DNA of 45,147 nt from Methanolobus sp. (GCF_030682845.1 NZ_JAUXNK010000079.1:1-45147); one strand, 5' to 3'; shown: positions 1 through 9,539, counted from the stretch's first letter. Made by a program: numbers and translations. The notes: generated from the sequence alone by a model not told the origin.

Positions 1-4
1 CGCC

Positions 5-319
5 TTATCCGCCGCCGGTGACCTGTCCGATATCAACTGTCTGTGAGCCCCTTTGGGAATAACTCTGCGCATATTCCTGTGCATCCATTCCTTTTTCAGC
101 CTCTTTTTTCTCTTTCAGCTCATCTGGATCGATTATCAAAAGGACATCGACTTTATAGTAAAGACCCGTTGCGTCAATCTGCGCCCAGATACCTTCGTCA
201 TCCTTCATGACATCCAGCACCCTTCCCGTGGTGCCGGTGTTCAGGTACCTCACGGCATCCCCGGCTACGATGCGGTCCCCGTTGATGTCCAGAGCTTCTA
301 AATGTTCATTTTCAGCCAC
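5..319 (-). CDS. DUF2098 family protein
   Basis: A 104-residue soluble protein that resembles the DUF2098 family of methanogens; the recognisable block is 'RYLNTGTTGRVLDV' followed by 'IWAQIDATGLYYKVD'. The compact beta-rich N-terminal two thirds is followed by a charged 'KEKKEAEKG' segment and a low-complexity glycine-ending tail. The start is GTG (317-319), preceded by a good GGAG Shine-Dalgarno; no upstream ATG is available. It lies 51 bases downstream of mptA on the same strand and is probably cotranscribed with it. No biochemical function is established for the family, and I infer none beyond a possible link to the methanopterin gene. Family assignment is from remembered sequence pattern. 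Confidence 0.8.
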   Translation of the reverse strand: MAENEHLEALDINGDRIVAGDAVRYLNTGTTGRVLDVMKDDEGIWAQIDATGLYYKVDVLLIIDPDELKEKKEAEKGMDAQEYAQSYSQRGSQTVDIGQVTGGG

Positions 320-370
320 GCAATTGACTCCTTTTAAGTGATCCTTATACGAAGTATGCGACTGACAGCA

Positions 371-1348
371 TTAATGCTTGACGATGTCTGTGATATACTC
401 CTGTGAGATCTCCTTGCGCAGTTCTCCAAGAGTTGCGAGCCTTTCAGCAAAAGCATTGTGCCTGTGGATGCTTTCCTCATTGATCTGCTTGATCGTCACA
501 ATGGCTTCATCAGGCAGGAGCGGGAAGTCCTTTACCACATTCTTGGCCATAGTCCGTACGCAGTCCTCGACGAACTTGGGATTGTTGTGTGCTCTCTGCA
601 CCACCATGGCCTCATCTGAACGCTTGAGGAGCTCAAAAACGCTGGAACTCATGGATCTCTCGATAATCTCGATGATCTTGTCAAGCGAAACGAACTTGCT
701 TCCTTCCACTTCTATGGAAATGATCCCACGGCCGCGCTGGTTGTGGGTTGCCATGGGTACCCTGTGCAGGAACTCTGCGATCTTTATATCCTCGATCTTA
801 AGGGATTCCAGCTCCTTGCGCGCATTGTCCCTCATAATTTCCTGTGCGCAAGGGCAGGCGGTCATCCCTACAACCTCGGCACCTATGAGTTTCTTGACCA
901 CTATGTTCTCCACATCCTCGCGCATTGCTATGGCTTCTGCGAAGATGTCCACAACCTCCTGGCACTCCATCTTTGTAGAAGGGGATTCCCTTTTCACAAC
1001 ATATTCGCTCTTGAGGATGACCTCCGCACGGGTGGCATACTCATGACGGTTCAGGAGACTTTGCGCAACATCGCTGCATAGCTGCTCAATCTCATAGACG
1101 GGCATATTCACAGCTTTTTCAAGAACCTCATCAACAGCCTCAAAATTGCGCGAGAGGTTAGCGCCTTTCAGGTGAGAGGGGAGGTCCACAAAAATGTCGA
1201 ACGTAGCTATCAGAACGATAGGGCGCCTTTCTTTTCTCTTGACCTCCACAAGCTTCTTTACGTTAGTGACGCCTACACGGGTAAGATTAATCGCGATCTG
1301 TGGCCTGTTTGCCTGTATATCCGGTAATTTAACGACTGGAACTTCCAT
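371..1348 (-). CDS. mptA: GTP cyclohydrolase MptA (type IV)
   Basis: Fe(II)-dependent GTP cyclohydrolase that opens GTP to 7,8-dihydroneopterin 2',3'-cyclic phosphate, the first committed step to tetrahydromethanopterin. At 325 residues it has the usual length. Seen in the sequence: the metal/active-site cysteine block 'TACPCAQ' (C165 and C167), the conserved 'ATHNQRGRG' block shared by MptA and bacterial FolE2, and an N-terminal '[11 protein letters not shown]' strand. The ATG at 1346-1348 is preceded by a strong GAGGT Shine-Dalgarno. It leads a likely two-gene unit with the DUF2098 gene and is divergent from MC1 across a 425-base spacer. The presence of methanopterin synthesis fits a methanogen. 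Bacterial FolE2 is the main alternative name, but the archaeal context favours MptA. Confidence 0.95.
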   Translation of the reverse strand: MEVPVVKLPDIQANRPQIAINLTRVGVTNVKKLVEVKRKERRPIVLIATFDIFVDLPSHLKGANLSRNFEAVDEVLEKAVNMPVYEIEQLCSDVAQSLLNRHEYATRAEVILKSEYVVKRESPSTKMECQEVVDIFAEAIAMREDVENIVVKKLIGAEVVGMTACPCAQEIMRDNARKELESLKIEDIKIAEFLHRVPMATHNQRGRGIISIEVEGSKFVSLDKIIEIIERSMSSSVFELLKRSDEAMVVQRAHNNPKFVEDCVRTMAKNVVKDFPLLPDEAIVTIKQINEESIHRHNAFAERLATLGELRKEISQEYITDIVKH

Positions 1349-1622
1349 GATATTACCTCAAACTAAAATAGGAATTGAACTCTGTTCAGTAATAAGTGCA
1401 GATACCCTCCTGAAATGGACTCATTACATGTAAATGTTGTGTTGAAAGCAGCAAGGATTTAATTATTTCTACAAATATACAGAGGAGTTTTCTAAAAGTA
1501 TTGTCCATCCATTAATATCTCCCTCTGGCTGCCGAATAATAATTTGGTAAATAAAACAAGTAAAATTGTCTTGCTGCATGATATCGCTCGTTCCAAACTA
1601 AACCATTGTAAAAAAATATTGA

Positions 1623-1677
1623 ATTTACCTCTATTTCAGCATTTTTCACTACTAAAAATGCGCATATTGGGGTAAAT
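1623..1677. repeat. Concentric nested inverted repeat upstream of MC1
   Basis: Outer arms ATTTACC (1623-1629) and GGTAAAT (1671-1677), and inner arms GCATTTTT (1639-1646) and AAAAATGC (1654-1661), are all perfect and share the same centre at 1650. The unpaired stretches between outer and inner arms are nine bases on each side. The element ends about 27 bases before the MC1 TATA box, so it is outside the transcribed leader. It could be a paired operator, a divergent-promoter control element or a small RNA; the sequence alone does not decide. Confidence 0.6.
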
Positions 1678-1703
1678 CAGAAACAAAGGGCGACATTAAA
1701 AGA

Positions 1704-1770
1704 AAAATATATATACTTCATACACTAAATACGATTAGCAGTGGTAATCATTGATTGATTACGAGGTGAC
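1704..1770 (+). promoter_or_regulatory. MC1 promoter and RBS
   Basis: TATA box AAATATATATA at 1704-1714 predicts transcription start near 1735-1740. A GAGGTGA Shine-Dalgarno lies at 1763-1769, four bases before the ATG at 1774. Strong box and strong RBS fit an abundant chromatin protein. Confidence 0.7.
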
Positions 1771-1773
1771 AAT

Positions 1774-2064
1774 ATGTCTGAAACAAGAAATTTTGTGTTA
1801 AGAGACAAGAAGGGAAATGAGCATGGAGTATTCACCGGAAAACAGCCACGTCAGGCTGCACTGAAGGTAGCTAACCGTGGTAAGGGAACCAAAACAAAGC
1901 CAGAGGAGATCAGGCTTCGCGAACGTGGGACAAAGAAGATCCACGTATTCAAAGGATGGAGAGAAATGGTCGCGGCACCCAAGAACAAACCAGACTGGAT
2001 GCCAGACAAGATCAACAAGCCATTCGTAAAGAAAGTCGGTATCGACAAATTGGAAAAGATCTAA
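1774..2064 (+). CDS. Chromosomal protein MC1
   Basis: Small basic DNA-bending chromosomal protein, 96 residues against about 93 for the classic Methanosarcina protein. Nearly the whole sequence matches the family: 'RNFVLRDKKGNEHGVFTGK', 'PRQAALKVANRG', 'IRLRERGTKKIHVFKGW' and the C-terminal 'KPFVKK'. MC1 is monomeric and binds and kinks duplex DNA; it is the main nucleoid protein of Methanosarcinales. It is monocistronic, with its own strong promoter and a hairpin/T-tract terminator. This gene is one of the best taxonomic markers in the window. Confidence 0.97.
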   Translation: MSETRNFVLRDKKGNEHGVFTGKQPRQAALKVANRGKGTKTKPEEIRLRERGTKKIHVFKGWREMVAAPKNKPDWMPDKINKPFVKKVGIDKLEKI

Positions 2065-2070
2065 GCACCC

Positions 2071-2099
2071 AACCCATGTTCCATGGGTTTCTTTTTTCT
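2071..2099 (+). terminator. MC1 intrinsic terminator
   Basis: Perfect 8-bp stem AACCCATG (2071-2078) and CATGGGTT (2082-2089) with a 3-base loop, followed immediately by a T-rich run (TTTCTTTTTT region). It lies 7 bases after the MC1 stop. Confidence 0.8.
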
Positions 2100-2224
2100 G
2101 TTGCGCAGCGCGTTTTCTGCTAAATAAGTTTTAAATCGTTTAAGCGTCTTTTATATCATTTACGGATACGGGATAGTAAATGATTCCAGTCCTGCAGCAG
2201 TGCATGTAATACACAGGTAAGAAT

Positions 2225-3109
2225 ATGACACTTAAACGCGAGAACGTGTTGATAGAGGCCCTTCCGTACATAAGGGATTTCTACGATTCAGTGATGATAA
2301 TCAAGGTTGGCGGGCATGCCATGGTCAATCCACAGGTAATGAGCGATATAGTCCAGGATATCGTATTGCTCAGGTTCGTTGGCATTCACCCCATCATAGT
2401 CCACGGCGGAGGACCGGAGATAACCGAAAAGATGGAACGCATGGGGAAGAAACCCGAGTTTGTAGGCGGGTTGCGCATCACTGACGATGAGACACTTGAA
2501 ATAGCAAGGATGGTGCTTGTGGGCAATATCAACACAGAGATCGTATCACTTATCGGCAGGCATGGCGGCAAGGGAATAGGCCTTTCCGGAAAGGATGGTA
2601 AACTGATAATTGCCAAGAAGAAGCCTTTCCAGAAAGTAATGATCGAGAATGTCGAGCACGAGGTAGACCTTGGATGGGTCGGGGATACAGAGATCATCAA
2701 TACGGAAATCCTGAACATCGTCACCAGGGAAGGCTACATCCCCGTTATATCCCCTATTGCCATGGATATGAACGGCAATGCCCTGAACCTGAACGCCGAT
2801 ACCATTGCAGGAGATATTGCCGCAGCCCTGAGTGCCAAGAAACTCATCCTGATGACAGACGTGCCCGGAGTGCTGATGGAGCCAAGCGACAGGTCATCAC
2901 GTATATCCAGGGTGACCCTTGAGGATGTCGAGCACCTTATCCGGACAGGTGTTATCTCAGGCGGCATGATACCGAAGATGAGGGGCGCCGCAACTGCAGT
3001 AGAGAGTGGTGTGGAGAACGTCCACATCATCGACGGAAGTATATCCCATTCCGTATTGCTTGAGCTGTTCACGGATTCAGGGATAGGTACAATGGTCTGT
3101 AAAGACTGA
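2225..3109 (+). CDS. argB: Acetylglutamate kinase
   Basis: Phosphorylates N-acetylglutamate with ATP, the second step of arginine (acetylated ornithine) synthesis. The 294 residues are family-typical and show the amino-acid-kinase motifs: 'KVGGHAM' near the N-terminus (residues 27-33), the 'VHGGGPEI' substrate loop, 'GLSGKDGKLI', 'LMTDVPGVL' and the ATP-site 'ISGGMIPKM'. The ATG at 2225 is preceded by AGGTAAG; a TATA-like TTTTATATC lies at about 2149-2157. It stands alone, with no other arg gene adjacent, and is convergent with raSEA. A hairpin terminator follows directly. Confidence 0.96.
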   Translation: MTLKRENVLIEALPYIRDFYDSVMIIKVGGHAMVNPQVMSDIVQDIVLLRFVGIHPIIVHGGGPEITEKMERMGKKPEFVGGLRITDDETLEIARMVLVGNINTEIVSLIGRHGGKGIGLSGKDGKLIIAKKKPFQKVMIENVEHEVDLGWVGDTEIINTEILNIVTREGYIPVISPIAMDMNGNALNLNADTIAGDIAAALSAKKLILMTDVPGVLMEPSDRSSRISRVTLEDVEHLIRTGVISGGMIPKMRGAATAVESGVENVHIIDGSISHSVLLELFTDSGIGTMVCKD

Positions 3110-3142
3110 GACGGGATACATAACCCGTCACATCCTATTTTT
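3110..3142 (+). terminator. argB terminator
   Basis: GACGGG (3110-3115) pairs perfectly with CCCGTC (3124-3129) around an 8-base loop, followed by ACATCC and a TTTTT run at 3138-3142. It starts one base after the argB stop and lies in the convergent gap with raSEA. Confidence 0.65.
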
Positions 3143-3150
3143 CTTCGGCT

Positions 3151-4194
3151 TCAGTCAGTTATAGGCGCACCGAAGGTATGGTCATCCAGTTCCAGCACGG
3201 ATTCCCACAGACCCTTGCATCCACAGTCCGGTGCATTCAGGCAGGCTATGTCCTGTGTTACCGAGAAAAGCCTTATTGAATCAGCCACATCGTGACTGCA
3301 TTCCTTGCAATTGTGAGGACCCCTTTTGGAACCTGCACCTACTGGGTCTGAAGTGATTACCTTATCAGGGAACTCTTCTTTGGCCTTCTTCAGCACTTCA
3401 ACGATGCTCCACAGCCAAGGAGGACGGTACTGGCCCTTCTGCCACAGGTTTTCAACGAATGTACCGTTCTGTATATTGCACAGGTTAATCGAGAAGGTAT
3501 CAGCGTATGCAGCAGCTTCCCTTATGGAGTTTACCATGTCATCCATGGCCTCTTTCTCGGAAAGGAAAGGAGGCTTGAGCATAAGGTATGCTTTTACCGT
3601 GGCACCGCTGTTCCTGGCAATGGTCGCAGCCCACTTGAAATCATCAAATGTGAAACCCTTGTTGATGGAACCCTTGCGCACTATGTCAGAGCTTGTTTCA
3701 AGACCGACGGCGATCTCAAAAGGCTTGTCCCCCATTGAGTTGCGGCAATCGATCATCGCATCCTCTTTGACAAATTCCGGCCTGGTCTCCACTAGCACTT
3801 TTATGACCCTTGAATCACTTTTTAATGCTTCCAGTATCCTGTGCCTGACTTCCAGCGGTATCTCCCGCGTATCCAGAAAACTGCCGGAGGTGAATATCTT
3901 TACCATGAACTCGCTAAAACCGGATGCCTTCCTCATCGCTTTTCCAAGCTGGGAGAACAGGTCTTCGTCAGATGGGGAGACTTGCGCACTATCGTACACA
4001 TAGCCGCACATAGTGCAGCCGCCTGCCTTACCCCACCAGCAGCCGGAGGTACTGAAGATTATGGTAAGAGTATCTACTTTCTTCCCGTCGACCAGATCGG
4101 CTCCGGTCCACATTGCGCACGGCTCATCCGGACGTGAGGATTTGGCCTTCTGTCGGTTCCGGATGTCAAGAACTACTTTATTTAGTGTCATCAT
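3151..4194 (-). CDS. Archaeosine biosynthesis radical SAM protein RaSEA
   Basis: Radical SAM enzyme that, with ArcS, converts preQ0-lysine-modified tRNA to archaeosine at position 15 of archaeal tRNAs. The 347-residue protein has the family's non-canonical cluster motif C52-x7-C60-x2-C63 ('[14 protein letters not shown]'), like Elp3-related proteins rather than the common Cx3Cx2C, and C-terminal cysteines ('NCKECSH', 'APDCGCKG') that probably bind a second metal site. The start (ATG at 4192-4194) overlaps the guaAB stop in an ATGA junction, with a second ATG just before the first codon series (protein begins Met-Met). Translational coupling to guaAB is therefore likely. tgtA and arcS are not in the window. 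Assignment rests on the motif and overall pattern. Confidence 0.9.
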   Translation of the reverse strand: MMTLNKVVLDIRNRQKAKSSRPDEPCAMWTGADLVDGKKVDTLTIIFSTSGCWWGKAGGCTMCGYVYDSAQVSPSDEDLFSQLGKAMRKASGFSEFMVKIFTSGSFLDTREIPLEVRHRILEALKSDSRVIKVLVETRPEFVKEDAMIDCRNSMGDKPFEIAVGLETSSDIVRKGSINKGFTFDDFKWAATIARNSGATVKAYLMLKPPFLSEKEAMDDMVNSIREAAAYADTFSINLCNIQNGTFVENLWQKGQYRPPWLWSIVEVLKKAKEEFPDKVITSDPVGAGSKRGPHNCKECSHDVADSIRLFSVTQDIACLNAPDCGCKGLWESVLELDDHTFGAPITD

Positions 4195-5108
4195 TCGAAC
4201 TCTATTGTAGCCGGTGGTTTTGGAGTGAGATCGTAAACAACCCTGGAAACAGTAGGCAAAGATGCCGATATCCGGGATTCTATCCTGTTGAGGACTTCCC
4301 AGGGCAGCTCCATGGCTTCTGCGGTCATGCCGTCCCTTGAACCGACAGCCCTTACTGCAACTATCCAGCCGTGGACCCTTACGTCACCCTTGACACCGGT
4401 ACCCTTGCCGATAATGGCTGCGAAGGTCTGCCACGGATGGAACTTTTCTACCAGTTCATCCTCTACGATGGCGTTTGCTTCCCTAACGATACTCACAAGC
4501 TCTTCAGTGACCTCACCAACTATCCTGACGGACAGTCCCGGTCCCGGGAAGGGCATCCTCTCGGATATCTCATGCGGCAGCTCAAGGGCACGCGCAAGTT
4601 CACGAACCTCGTCTTTGTACAGATCCTCTACAGGCTCGACTATTGACTTAAAGTCCATTACGGAAGGGAGGCCGCCGACATTATGGTGGGACTTGATGCC
4701 TCCCTCTGACTCTATCCTGTCCGGGTAGATGGTACCCTGTATCAGATAATCGGCCTTGAGCTCTTTTGCTTCCTTTTCAAAGACACGGATGAATGTCTCC
4801 CCCACTGCTTTACGTTTCTCCTCAGGATCCGTGATACCTTTAAGGGCTCCAAGGAAACGGTCTTTTGCATCAATGACCACCAGGTTCATGTCACAGAATA
4901 TTTCCTTTATCCGCTCTGTTTCGCCTTTTCTCATGAGGCCTGTGTCGATGTATATAGGAGTCAGCCTGTCGCCGATGGCGCGGTGGGCCAGGACAGCACA
5001 CACAGAACTGTCAACGCCACCCGAAAGAGCTATTATTGCCCTGCCACCTGTGACCTGCTGCTGTATCTTCTCAATTGCCTTAGGAATGAACTTATCTGCT
5101 TTTACCAT
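4191..5108 (-). CDS. guaAB: GMP synthase subunit B (ATP pyrophosphatase)
   Basis: The ATP-pyrophosphatase half of the archaeal two-subunit GMP synthase. It activates XMP by adenylation and uses ammonia from the GuaAA glutaminase subunit. The 305 residues contain the PP-loop 'SGGVDSS' (29-35), '[12 protein letters not shown]', '[10 protein letters not shown]', the conserved '[11 protein letters not shown]', '[15 protein letters not shown]' and the dimerisation-domain ending '[18 protein letters not shown]'. The partner guaAA is about 20 kb away (24330-24899), so the subunits are not cotranscribed. It is first in a two-gene unit with raSEA. Confidence 0.95.
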   Translation of the reverse strand: MVKADKFIPKAIEKIQQQVTGGRAIIALSGGVDSSVCAVLAHRAIGDRLTPIYIDTGLMRKGETERIKEIFCDMNLVVIDAKDRFLGALKGITDPEEKRKAVGETFIRVFEKEAKELKADYLIQGTIYPDRIESEGGIKSHHNVGGLPSVMDFKSIVEPVEDLYKDEVRELARALELPHEISERMPFPGPGLSVRIVGEVTEELVSIVREANAIVEDELVEKFHPWQTFAAIIGKGTGVKGDVRVHGWIVAVRAVGSRDGMTAEAMELPWEVLNRIESRISASLPTVSRVVYDLTPKPPATIEFE

Positions 5109-5268
5109 AAATGTGAACTCCGAAAATAGGATTTTTGTTTCTGAGATTTTACTCTTGAGATATAAGTTTGTGCTTATTAATGCTCGCCTTTTTTAAAGCC
5201 TCTATAAGAGAGCCGCCATAATTAAGAGTTACTGCACGCCTATTACTTACACCCCGCTTACAAGGGAA

Positions 5269-5277
5269 TTATATATA
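5269..5277 (+). promoter_or_regulatory. recQ TATA box
   Basis: TTATATATA at 5269-5277 predicts a start near 5300 and a leader under 20 bases before the recQ ATG at 5317. Only a weak GCGGT RBS candidate is present. Confidence 0.5.
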
Positions 5278-5316
5278 CCGGGAACATAGGTCGAACAAAA
5301 TAACTGCGGTCGTATA

Positions 5317-7449
5317 ATGTATCAAACTCTCCAGAAGTATTTCGGATATTCTGAGTTCCGCCCTCTTCAGAAAGACATAATCCAGGATGTGCTTGATGGA
5401 AAGGACACTTTCGTGCTTATGCCCACAGGAGGCGGGAAGTCCCTGTGCTATCAATTGCCTGCGTTACTAATGGACGGGTTGACGGTTGTTATCTCTCCCC
5501 TTATATCCCTTATGAAAGACCAGGTCGACAGTCTCAGGGCCAACGGCGTCAATGCGGCATTCCTGAACAGCACCCAGAATTATACCGAGTCCAGGAAGAT
5601 CTGCGACGACATTGCCACAAACGACATAAAGATACTATACATGGCGCCTGAGAGACTTGCAATGTCCGGCACGTTATCGATGATCACAAAGGCAAAGGTC
5701 AGCCTTTTCGCCATTGATGAGAGCCACTGCATATCTGAGTGGGGCCATGATTTCAGGCCCGAGTACCGCAAGCTCAGCATGCTCAAAAAGAAGTTCCCCA
5801 AAGTGCCGATCATTGCCCTGACAGCTACCGCAACACCGAAGGTGAGAGAAGACACCCTCAACCAGCTGGGGCTTACAAATCCCAAGACCTACATTGCAAG
5901 TTTCAACCGCAGCAATCTTCTTTACGAAATCAGGCCGAAAAAGGAAACCTATGACCAGATGCTGCAGTACCTGAGAAGGAACAAGGGAAAGAGCGGGATA
6001 ATCTACTGCCAGAGCCGCAAGAACGTGGACACTGTGACTGCAAAGCTCAGGAAGGATGGTTTTAATGCGCTTCCCTATCATGCGGGACTGAGCGACACCC
6101 AGAGAGGCAGGAACCAGGAAGCATTCATCAAGGACAAAGCAGACATAATTGTCGCAACCATCGCTTTTGGAATGGGAATTGATAAGCCCAATGTGCGTTT
6201 TGTTATCCATTATGACCTTCCCAAGAACCTGGAAGGCTATTATCAGGAGACTGGCAGAGGTGGCAGGGACGGACTTGAATGTGAATGCATCCTCTTCTTC
6301 AGCCATGGCGACAGATACCGTATAGAGTATTTCGTCAAGCAGAAGGGCAGGAAGGAAGAGCGGGATATCGCCCTGAAACAGCTTCAGGACATGGTGAACT
6401 ACTGTGTGAGCACAACATGCCGCAGAAAAGCGCTTCTCAGCTACTTCGGGGAAGAACTGGAAGAAGACAACTGCGGCGGATGTGATGCCTGTCTCAGGCC
6501 TAAGGAGATGGTGGATGGGACAGAAGAAGCAAAGCTGCTCATCAGCTGCGTAGATGAGCTTGGCGAGCGCTATGGCATGAATCACGTTATAGACGTCCTG
6601 TGTGGCGCCAATATAAAAAGGGTCAAGGAAAAGAAACACGACAAGCTGAAGACATACAATTCAGGCTGCCGCCACACCCGGCCCAGCTGGCAGGATATGG
6701 CACGCGAGATGGTGCAACAGGGAGTGGTCGCGGTAGAGGGCAGCAGGTATCCCCTCCTCAAACTCAACAAGGCGAGCAGGGAAGTTATGCAGGGCTCACG
6801 CAAGGTAACCTTTACGAGAGTTGCACCGCTGGAGTTCCCTGACACACTGGCATCGGAAGATGATGAGGTGTATGAGCCCTACGAGTTGGATACGATCGCA
6901 AAACCAGTGCCACCACCAAGTACCCGAAAAACTGTGCAGAGCAGTGACAGCGAGCTGTTTGCAAGGCTCAAGGATCTCAGGAAAGAAATGGCCGAGCTAC
7001 AGGACGTCCCGCCCTATATTGTGTTCGCGGACACAAGCCTCAAGCAGATGGCTGCAAAGAAACCTTCCACCAAAGCTGAGATGCTCAAAATCACAGGTGT
7101 CGGAGAGTACAAGCTGAAGAAGTATGGGGACATTTTCCTCAGGGAGATCAGCAATTATTGCGAAGAGAAGAACGACGGTTCCCCTAAAAGCGCGGTAGAG
7201 GAAAAGGCTCCGTCATCACAAGAGCAAGGCCCAATACAGGGTACCATTGTTCCGGAACAACCGGCCAAAATCAAAACATGCTGCAAGAATGTGCCTGACA
7301 CCATGAAGCGCGAAACGATCCTGAAGACCATAAGCGGACTTGAGAAAGAGCTCATCATCCTGGCAAGAGGGAAACTGGGAGATTCTGTTTCCGAAGAGGA
7401 GATAAAAGAAGTGTGGGCAGAGATACTTTCGGGAAGCAGGCAGGCTTAA
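5317..7449 (+). CDS. recQ: ATP-dependent DNA helicase RecQ
   Basis: A 710-residue 3'-5' DNA helicase with bacterial-type domain order. Domain 1 has Walker A 'MPTGGGKS' (35-42) and 'DESHCISEWGHDFRPEY' (DESH 134-137). The second RecA domain ends with 'ATIAFGMGIDKPNVRFVIHY' and 'QETGRGGRDG'. Next come the RecQ zinc domain ('CRRKALLSYFGE', 'CGGCDAC'), a winged-helix (RQC) part and an HRDC domain ('FARLKDLRKEMAELQ', 'ITGVGEYKLKKYG'). Beyond HRDC is a variable linker and a terminal helical 'SEEEIKEVWAEIL' segment, giving about 100 extra residues over E. coli RecQ (about 610). RecQ with this layout is scattered in archaea and was probably acquired from bacteria, which is an inference. No repair partner is adjacent. 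Confidence 0.95.
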   Translation: MYQTLQKYFGYSEFRPLQKDIIQDVLDGKDTFVLMPTGGGKSLCYQLPALLMDGLTVVISPLISLMKDQVDSLRANGVNAAFLNSTQNYTESRKICDDIATNDIKILYMAPERLAMSGTLSMITKAKVSLFAIDESHCISEWGHDFRPEYRKLSMLKKKFPKVPIIALTATATPKVREDTLNQLGLTNPKTYIASFNRSNLLYEIRPKKETYDQMLQYLRRNKGKSGIIYCQSRKNVDTVTAKLRKDGFNALPYHAGLSDTQRGRNQEAFIKDKADIIVATIAFGMGIDKPNVRFVIHYDLPKNLEGYYQETGRGGRDGLECECILFFSHGDRYRIEYFVKQKGRKEERDIALKQLQDMVNYCVSTTCRRKALLSYFGEELEEDNCGGCDACLRPKEMVDGTEEAKLLISCVDELGERYGMNHVIDVLCGANIKRVKEKKHDKLKTYNSGCRHTRPSWQDMAREMVQQGVVAVEGSRYPLLKLNKASREVMQGSRKVTFTRVAPLEFPDTLASEDDEVYEPYELDTIAKPVPPPSTRKTVQSSDSELFARLKDLRKEMAELQDVPPYIVFADTSLKQMAAKKPSTKAEMLKITGVGEYKLKKYGDIFLREISNYCEEKNDGSPKSAVEEKAPSSQEQGPIQGTIVPEQPAKIKTCCKNVPDTMKRETILKTISGLEKELIILARGKLGDSVSEEEIKEVWAEILSGSRQA

Positions 7450-7477
7450 CCCACACTCGAATTTAACAAGGGCTTTT

Positions 7478-8239
7478 TCACATCATCATAAACTGCATCG
7501 TAATATAGAATATCAGGTCGCCGAACACTACCGCAGTGATAAATCCGGCTGTGATGGGTATCATGAACGGGAGACCGGGAGTGACCCAGACGCTGTCCTC
7601 CATCCTGCCTGCCCTGACATGACCCTTAAGCTGGGCAACGACGTTTGAGGTAAGTTCGGTTCCGGCTCTTGTGAAGCTGAACTTTACACCCTCTTCTGTT
7701 TCCTCATAGGATTCGATCATGCGGATATGATCTTTACCAAGTCCGGATACAGATGTCCTGTAACCGATGAACATGTAGAAAGGTCTGCGCAGTGACTCCT
7801 TCAAGGGATTGTGCAGGAGATTGTAAATGAAAAGCCCGATTGGTACAACTATTGTGAGTATAATAGAGTTACCAAAGACACTGAAGGCGAAAATATCAAA
7901 GATAGGAGTTCCCTGGAGAGGCAGGCTGGTGTTGAATACCATAATAGCCGGGAAGGTTGGGACTATTAACGATATGACCATGAGCGCCTTGGCATCGGCG
8001 CCACCAAATGCCCCGAACTGGAAAAGGATGTAAACGAAAAGGTAAACGAACGCGAAGGTCAGCAGGTTCCTGATAAGGTAAGGCATTCCAAGGGTCATGA
8101 AGTCGTACAGGATGAAAACGTAACAGACACCAAACATCGCCACCCATACTTCATTCACAACCCTGCGGCTTTTTATGTCAGAATAGCAGGCATACAATAA
8201 GAAAGGCATGCAGGCAAGCACTTTAAGTAATTCCATCAT
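7478..8239 (-). CDS. Archaeal A24-family prepilin/preflagellin peptidase
   Basis: Membrane aspartic protease of the GXGD type that removes the class III signal peptide from archaeal pilins or archaellins. The 253-residue protein shows the first catalytic aspartate in 'YSDIKSRRV' (D21) and the second in 'FGAFGGADAK' (D82), separated by two hydrophobic helices. A soluble insertion with 'GHVRAGRMEDSVWVTPGLPF' precedes a final membrane segment. The first ATG (8237-8239) has GGAG nine bases upstream; a second ATG follows at once. No pilin or archaellin gene is nearby, so FlaK-like versus EppA-like substrate choice is open. It is transcribed toward recQ (convergent). Confidence 0.88.
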   Translation of the reverse strand: MMELLKVLACMPFLLYACYSDIKSRRVVNEVWVAMFGVCYVFILYDFMTLGMPYLIRNLLTFAFVYLFVYILFQFGAFGGADAKALMVISLIVPTFPAIMVFNTSLPLQGTPIFDIFAFSVFGNSIILTIVVPIGLFIYNLLHNPLKESLRRPFYMFIGYRTSVSGLGKDHIRMIESYEETEEGVKFSFTRAGTELTSNVVAQLKGHVRAGRMEDSVWVTPGLPFMIPITAGFITAVVFGDLIFYITMQFMMM

Positions 8240-8257
8240 TTCCGTTATCTCCGTTTT

Positions 8258-9538
8258 TCAATGTTTTTCCCATTTTTTGAGTTTCATGACCTCAGAGAGG
8301 GTCGCTCCTCTCCTTATCTCCTCGGACAGGCGCTGTTCTGTCTTCTCGACTTCCTTTGCACGCCTTGCAATCTCATAGGCGCGCTCCCTCGGGATCACTA
8401 CTACACCGTTATCGTCTCCCACAATGTAGTCGCCAGGTCTTACGGTCTGGTTGCCGCACACGATCTCGGAGTTGATCTCACCAAAACCCTTGGGCTCCCC
8501 GGCGTTGGGAACATGACATGTGGCAAACACAGGAAGGTCCATTGACCGGATGTCCTCTATATCCCTGACGGCACCATCGACAACGACACCTGCTATTTCC
8601 TTGTTCAGGCAGCTCTGGGTCGCAAGGCCGCCCCATGGAGCCACATGACTGCTTCCGTTATAGATCACGATCACATCATTTTTCCCTGCCACATCAATGG
8701 CCTCAACAGGCTTTGCCCAGTCACCCCTGAAAGTCTGTACTGTAACAGCAGTGCCGACCATTTTCCTGCCGGGCACCTGAGAGAATATGTTCTGCATAGC
8801 TCCCTTGCGGTGCATGGCATCGGAAATGTTAGGAGTGGAAACCGACAGGAAGATATCCCGTATCTCGTTATCGCGGCTTTTTCCCGAATGGAATACCGCA
8901 GAAGGCGCATCCACACTGCTCCTTATGAACCTGGCGGAGGCTGTCACGTCAGATGAACGGACTATGTTGCCCCCCACTATCACTATCTGAGCACCGGCTG
9001 TAACGGCCTGTGCACATGAAACCGAGTCCAGGCCGCCTGCAACAGCAACAGGTATGTCCACTTCCTTTATGACTTCCTTCATGATAGTGAGAGAATCGCG
9101 GCCAGTCATTTGCTGATCGATGCCGGCATGCACGTTTATGTAGTCAACACCCATGTACTCAAGTTCCTTTGAACGTGATACCGGTTCGGGTGAAGATATG
9201 AGATCAGCCATGACCCGGGCACCATATTTCTTTGCAGCCCTGACAGCTTCAAGTACTGTGGAGTCATCAGCGCTTCCGAGGATGACTATTATATCCGCAC
9301 CAGCCTTTGCTGCCATCTCTACTTCCATGGCTCCGGTGTCGGCTATCTTCATATCTGCCACCAGGGTTCTGCCGGGGAACGCTGCTTTGAGCCTCCGTAT
9401 GGAATCCATTCCCTCGCTTTTGATAAGCGGAGTGCCTGCCTCTATCCAGTCCGCACCTCCCTCCAGAGCTTCTGCAGCAATCTGGATAGCGCGGTCTGTT
9501 TCCAGAATATCCAGGGCAACCTGGATTATGGGTCTTAT
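8258..9538 (-). CDS. Hexulose-6-phosphate synthase / RraA-like fusion with apparent ATA start
   Basis: A two-domain protein. Residues about 1-210 are 3-hexulose-6-phosphate synthase ('[12 protein letters not shown]', '[14 protein letters not shown]', '[11 protein letters not shown]', 'AVAGGLDS'), joining or releasing formaldehyde and ribulose 5-phosphate. Residues about 225-426 are an RraA/aldolase-fold domain ('[15 protein letters not shown]', '[20 protein letters not shown]', 'AVRD', '[15 protein letters not shown]'). The first in-frame ATG is at 9407-9409, inside the HPS barrel, and would delete its first beta strand and active-site glutamate region. Reading upstream the frame stays HPS-like for 43 codons, with no ATG, GTG or TTG before an in-frame TAA. 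The best start is ATA at 9536-9538, just after AGGTGATC. A TATA box at 9583-9590 fits. Such fusions are known in Methanosarcinales; the role of the RraA half is unknown. Confidence 0.85.
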   Translation of the reverse strand: MRPIIQVALDILETDRAIQIAAEALEGGADWIEAGTPLIKSEGMDSIRRLKAAFPGRTLVADMKIADTGAMEVEMAAKAGADIIVILGSADDSTVLEAVRAAKKYGARVMADLISSPEPVSRSKELEYMGVDYINVHAGIDQQMTGRDSLTIMKEVIKEVDIPVAVAGGLDSVSCAQAVTAGAQIVIVGGNIVRSSDVTASARFIRSSVDAPSAVFHSGKSRDNEIRDIFLSVSTPNISDAMHRKGAMQNIFSQVPGRKMVGTAVTVQTFRGDWAKPVEAIDVAGKNDVIVIYNGSSHVAPWGGLATQSCLNKEIAGVVVDGAVRDIEDIRSMDLPVFATCHVPNAGEPKGFGEINSEIVCGNQTVRPGDYIVGDDNGVVVIPRERAYEIARRAKEVEKTEQRLSEEIRRGATLSEVMKLKKWEKH

Positions 9539-9539
9539 A

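Larger units (their letters stand above)
1349..1773. other. Divergent mptA/MC1 intergenic region (425 bases)
   Basis: AT-rich spacer between divergently transcribed mptA and the MC1 gene. It holds the MC1 promoter at its right end and a concentric nested inverted repeat (1623-1677), both listed separately. No ORF with a ribosome binding site is convincing. The part next to mptA has only poorly defined AT-rich promoter candidates. Confidence 0.6.

Noticed and set aside
378-1046. A 222-codon plus-strand open frame
   Set aside because: Antisense to mptA, whose motifs are unambiguous; serine-rich shadow composition.
5674-6639. A 321-codon open frame on the minus strand
   Set aside because: Lies fully antisense to the RecQ helicase core, has no RBS or family resemblance, and mirrors the codon pattern of recQ.
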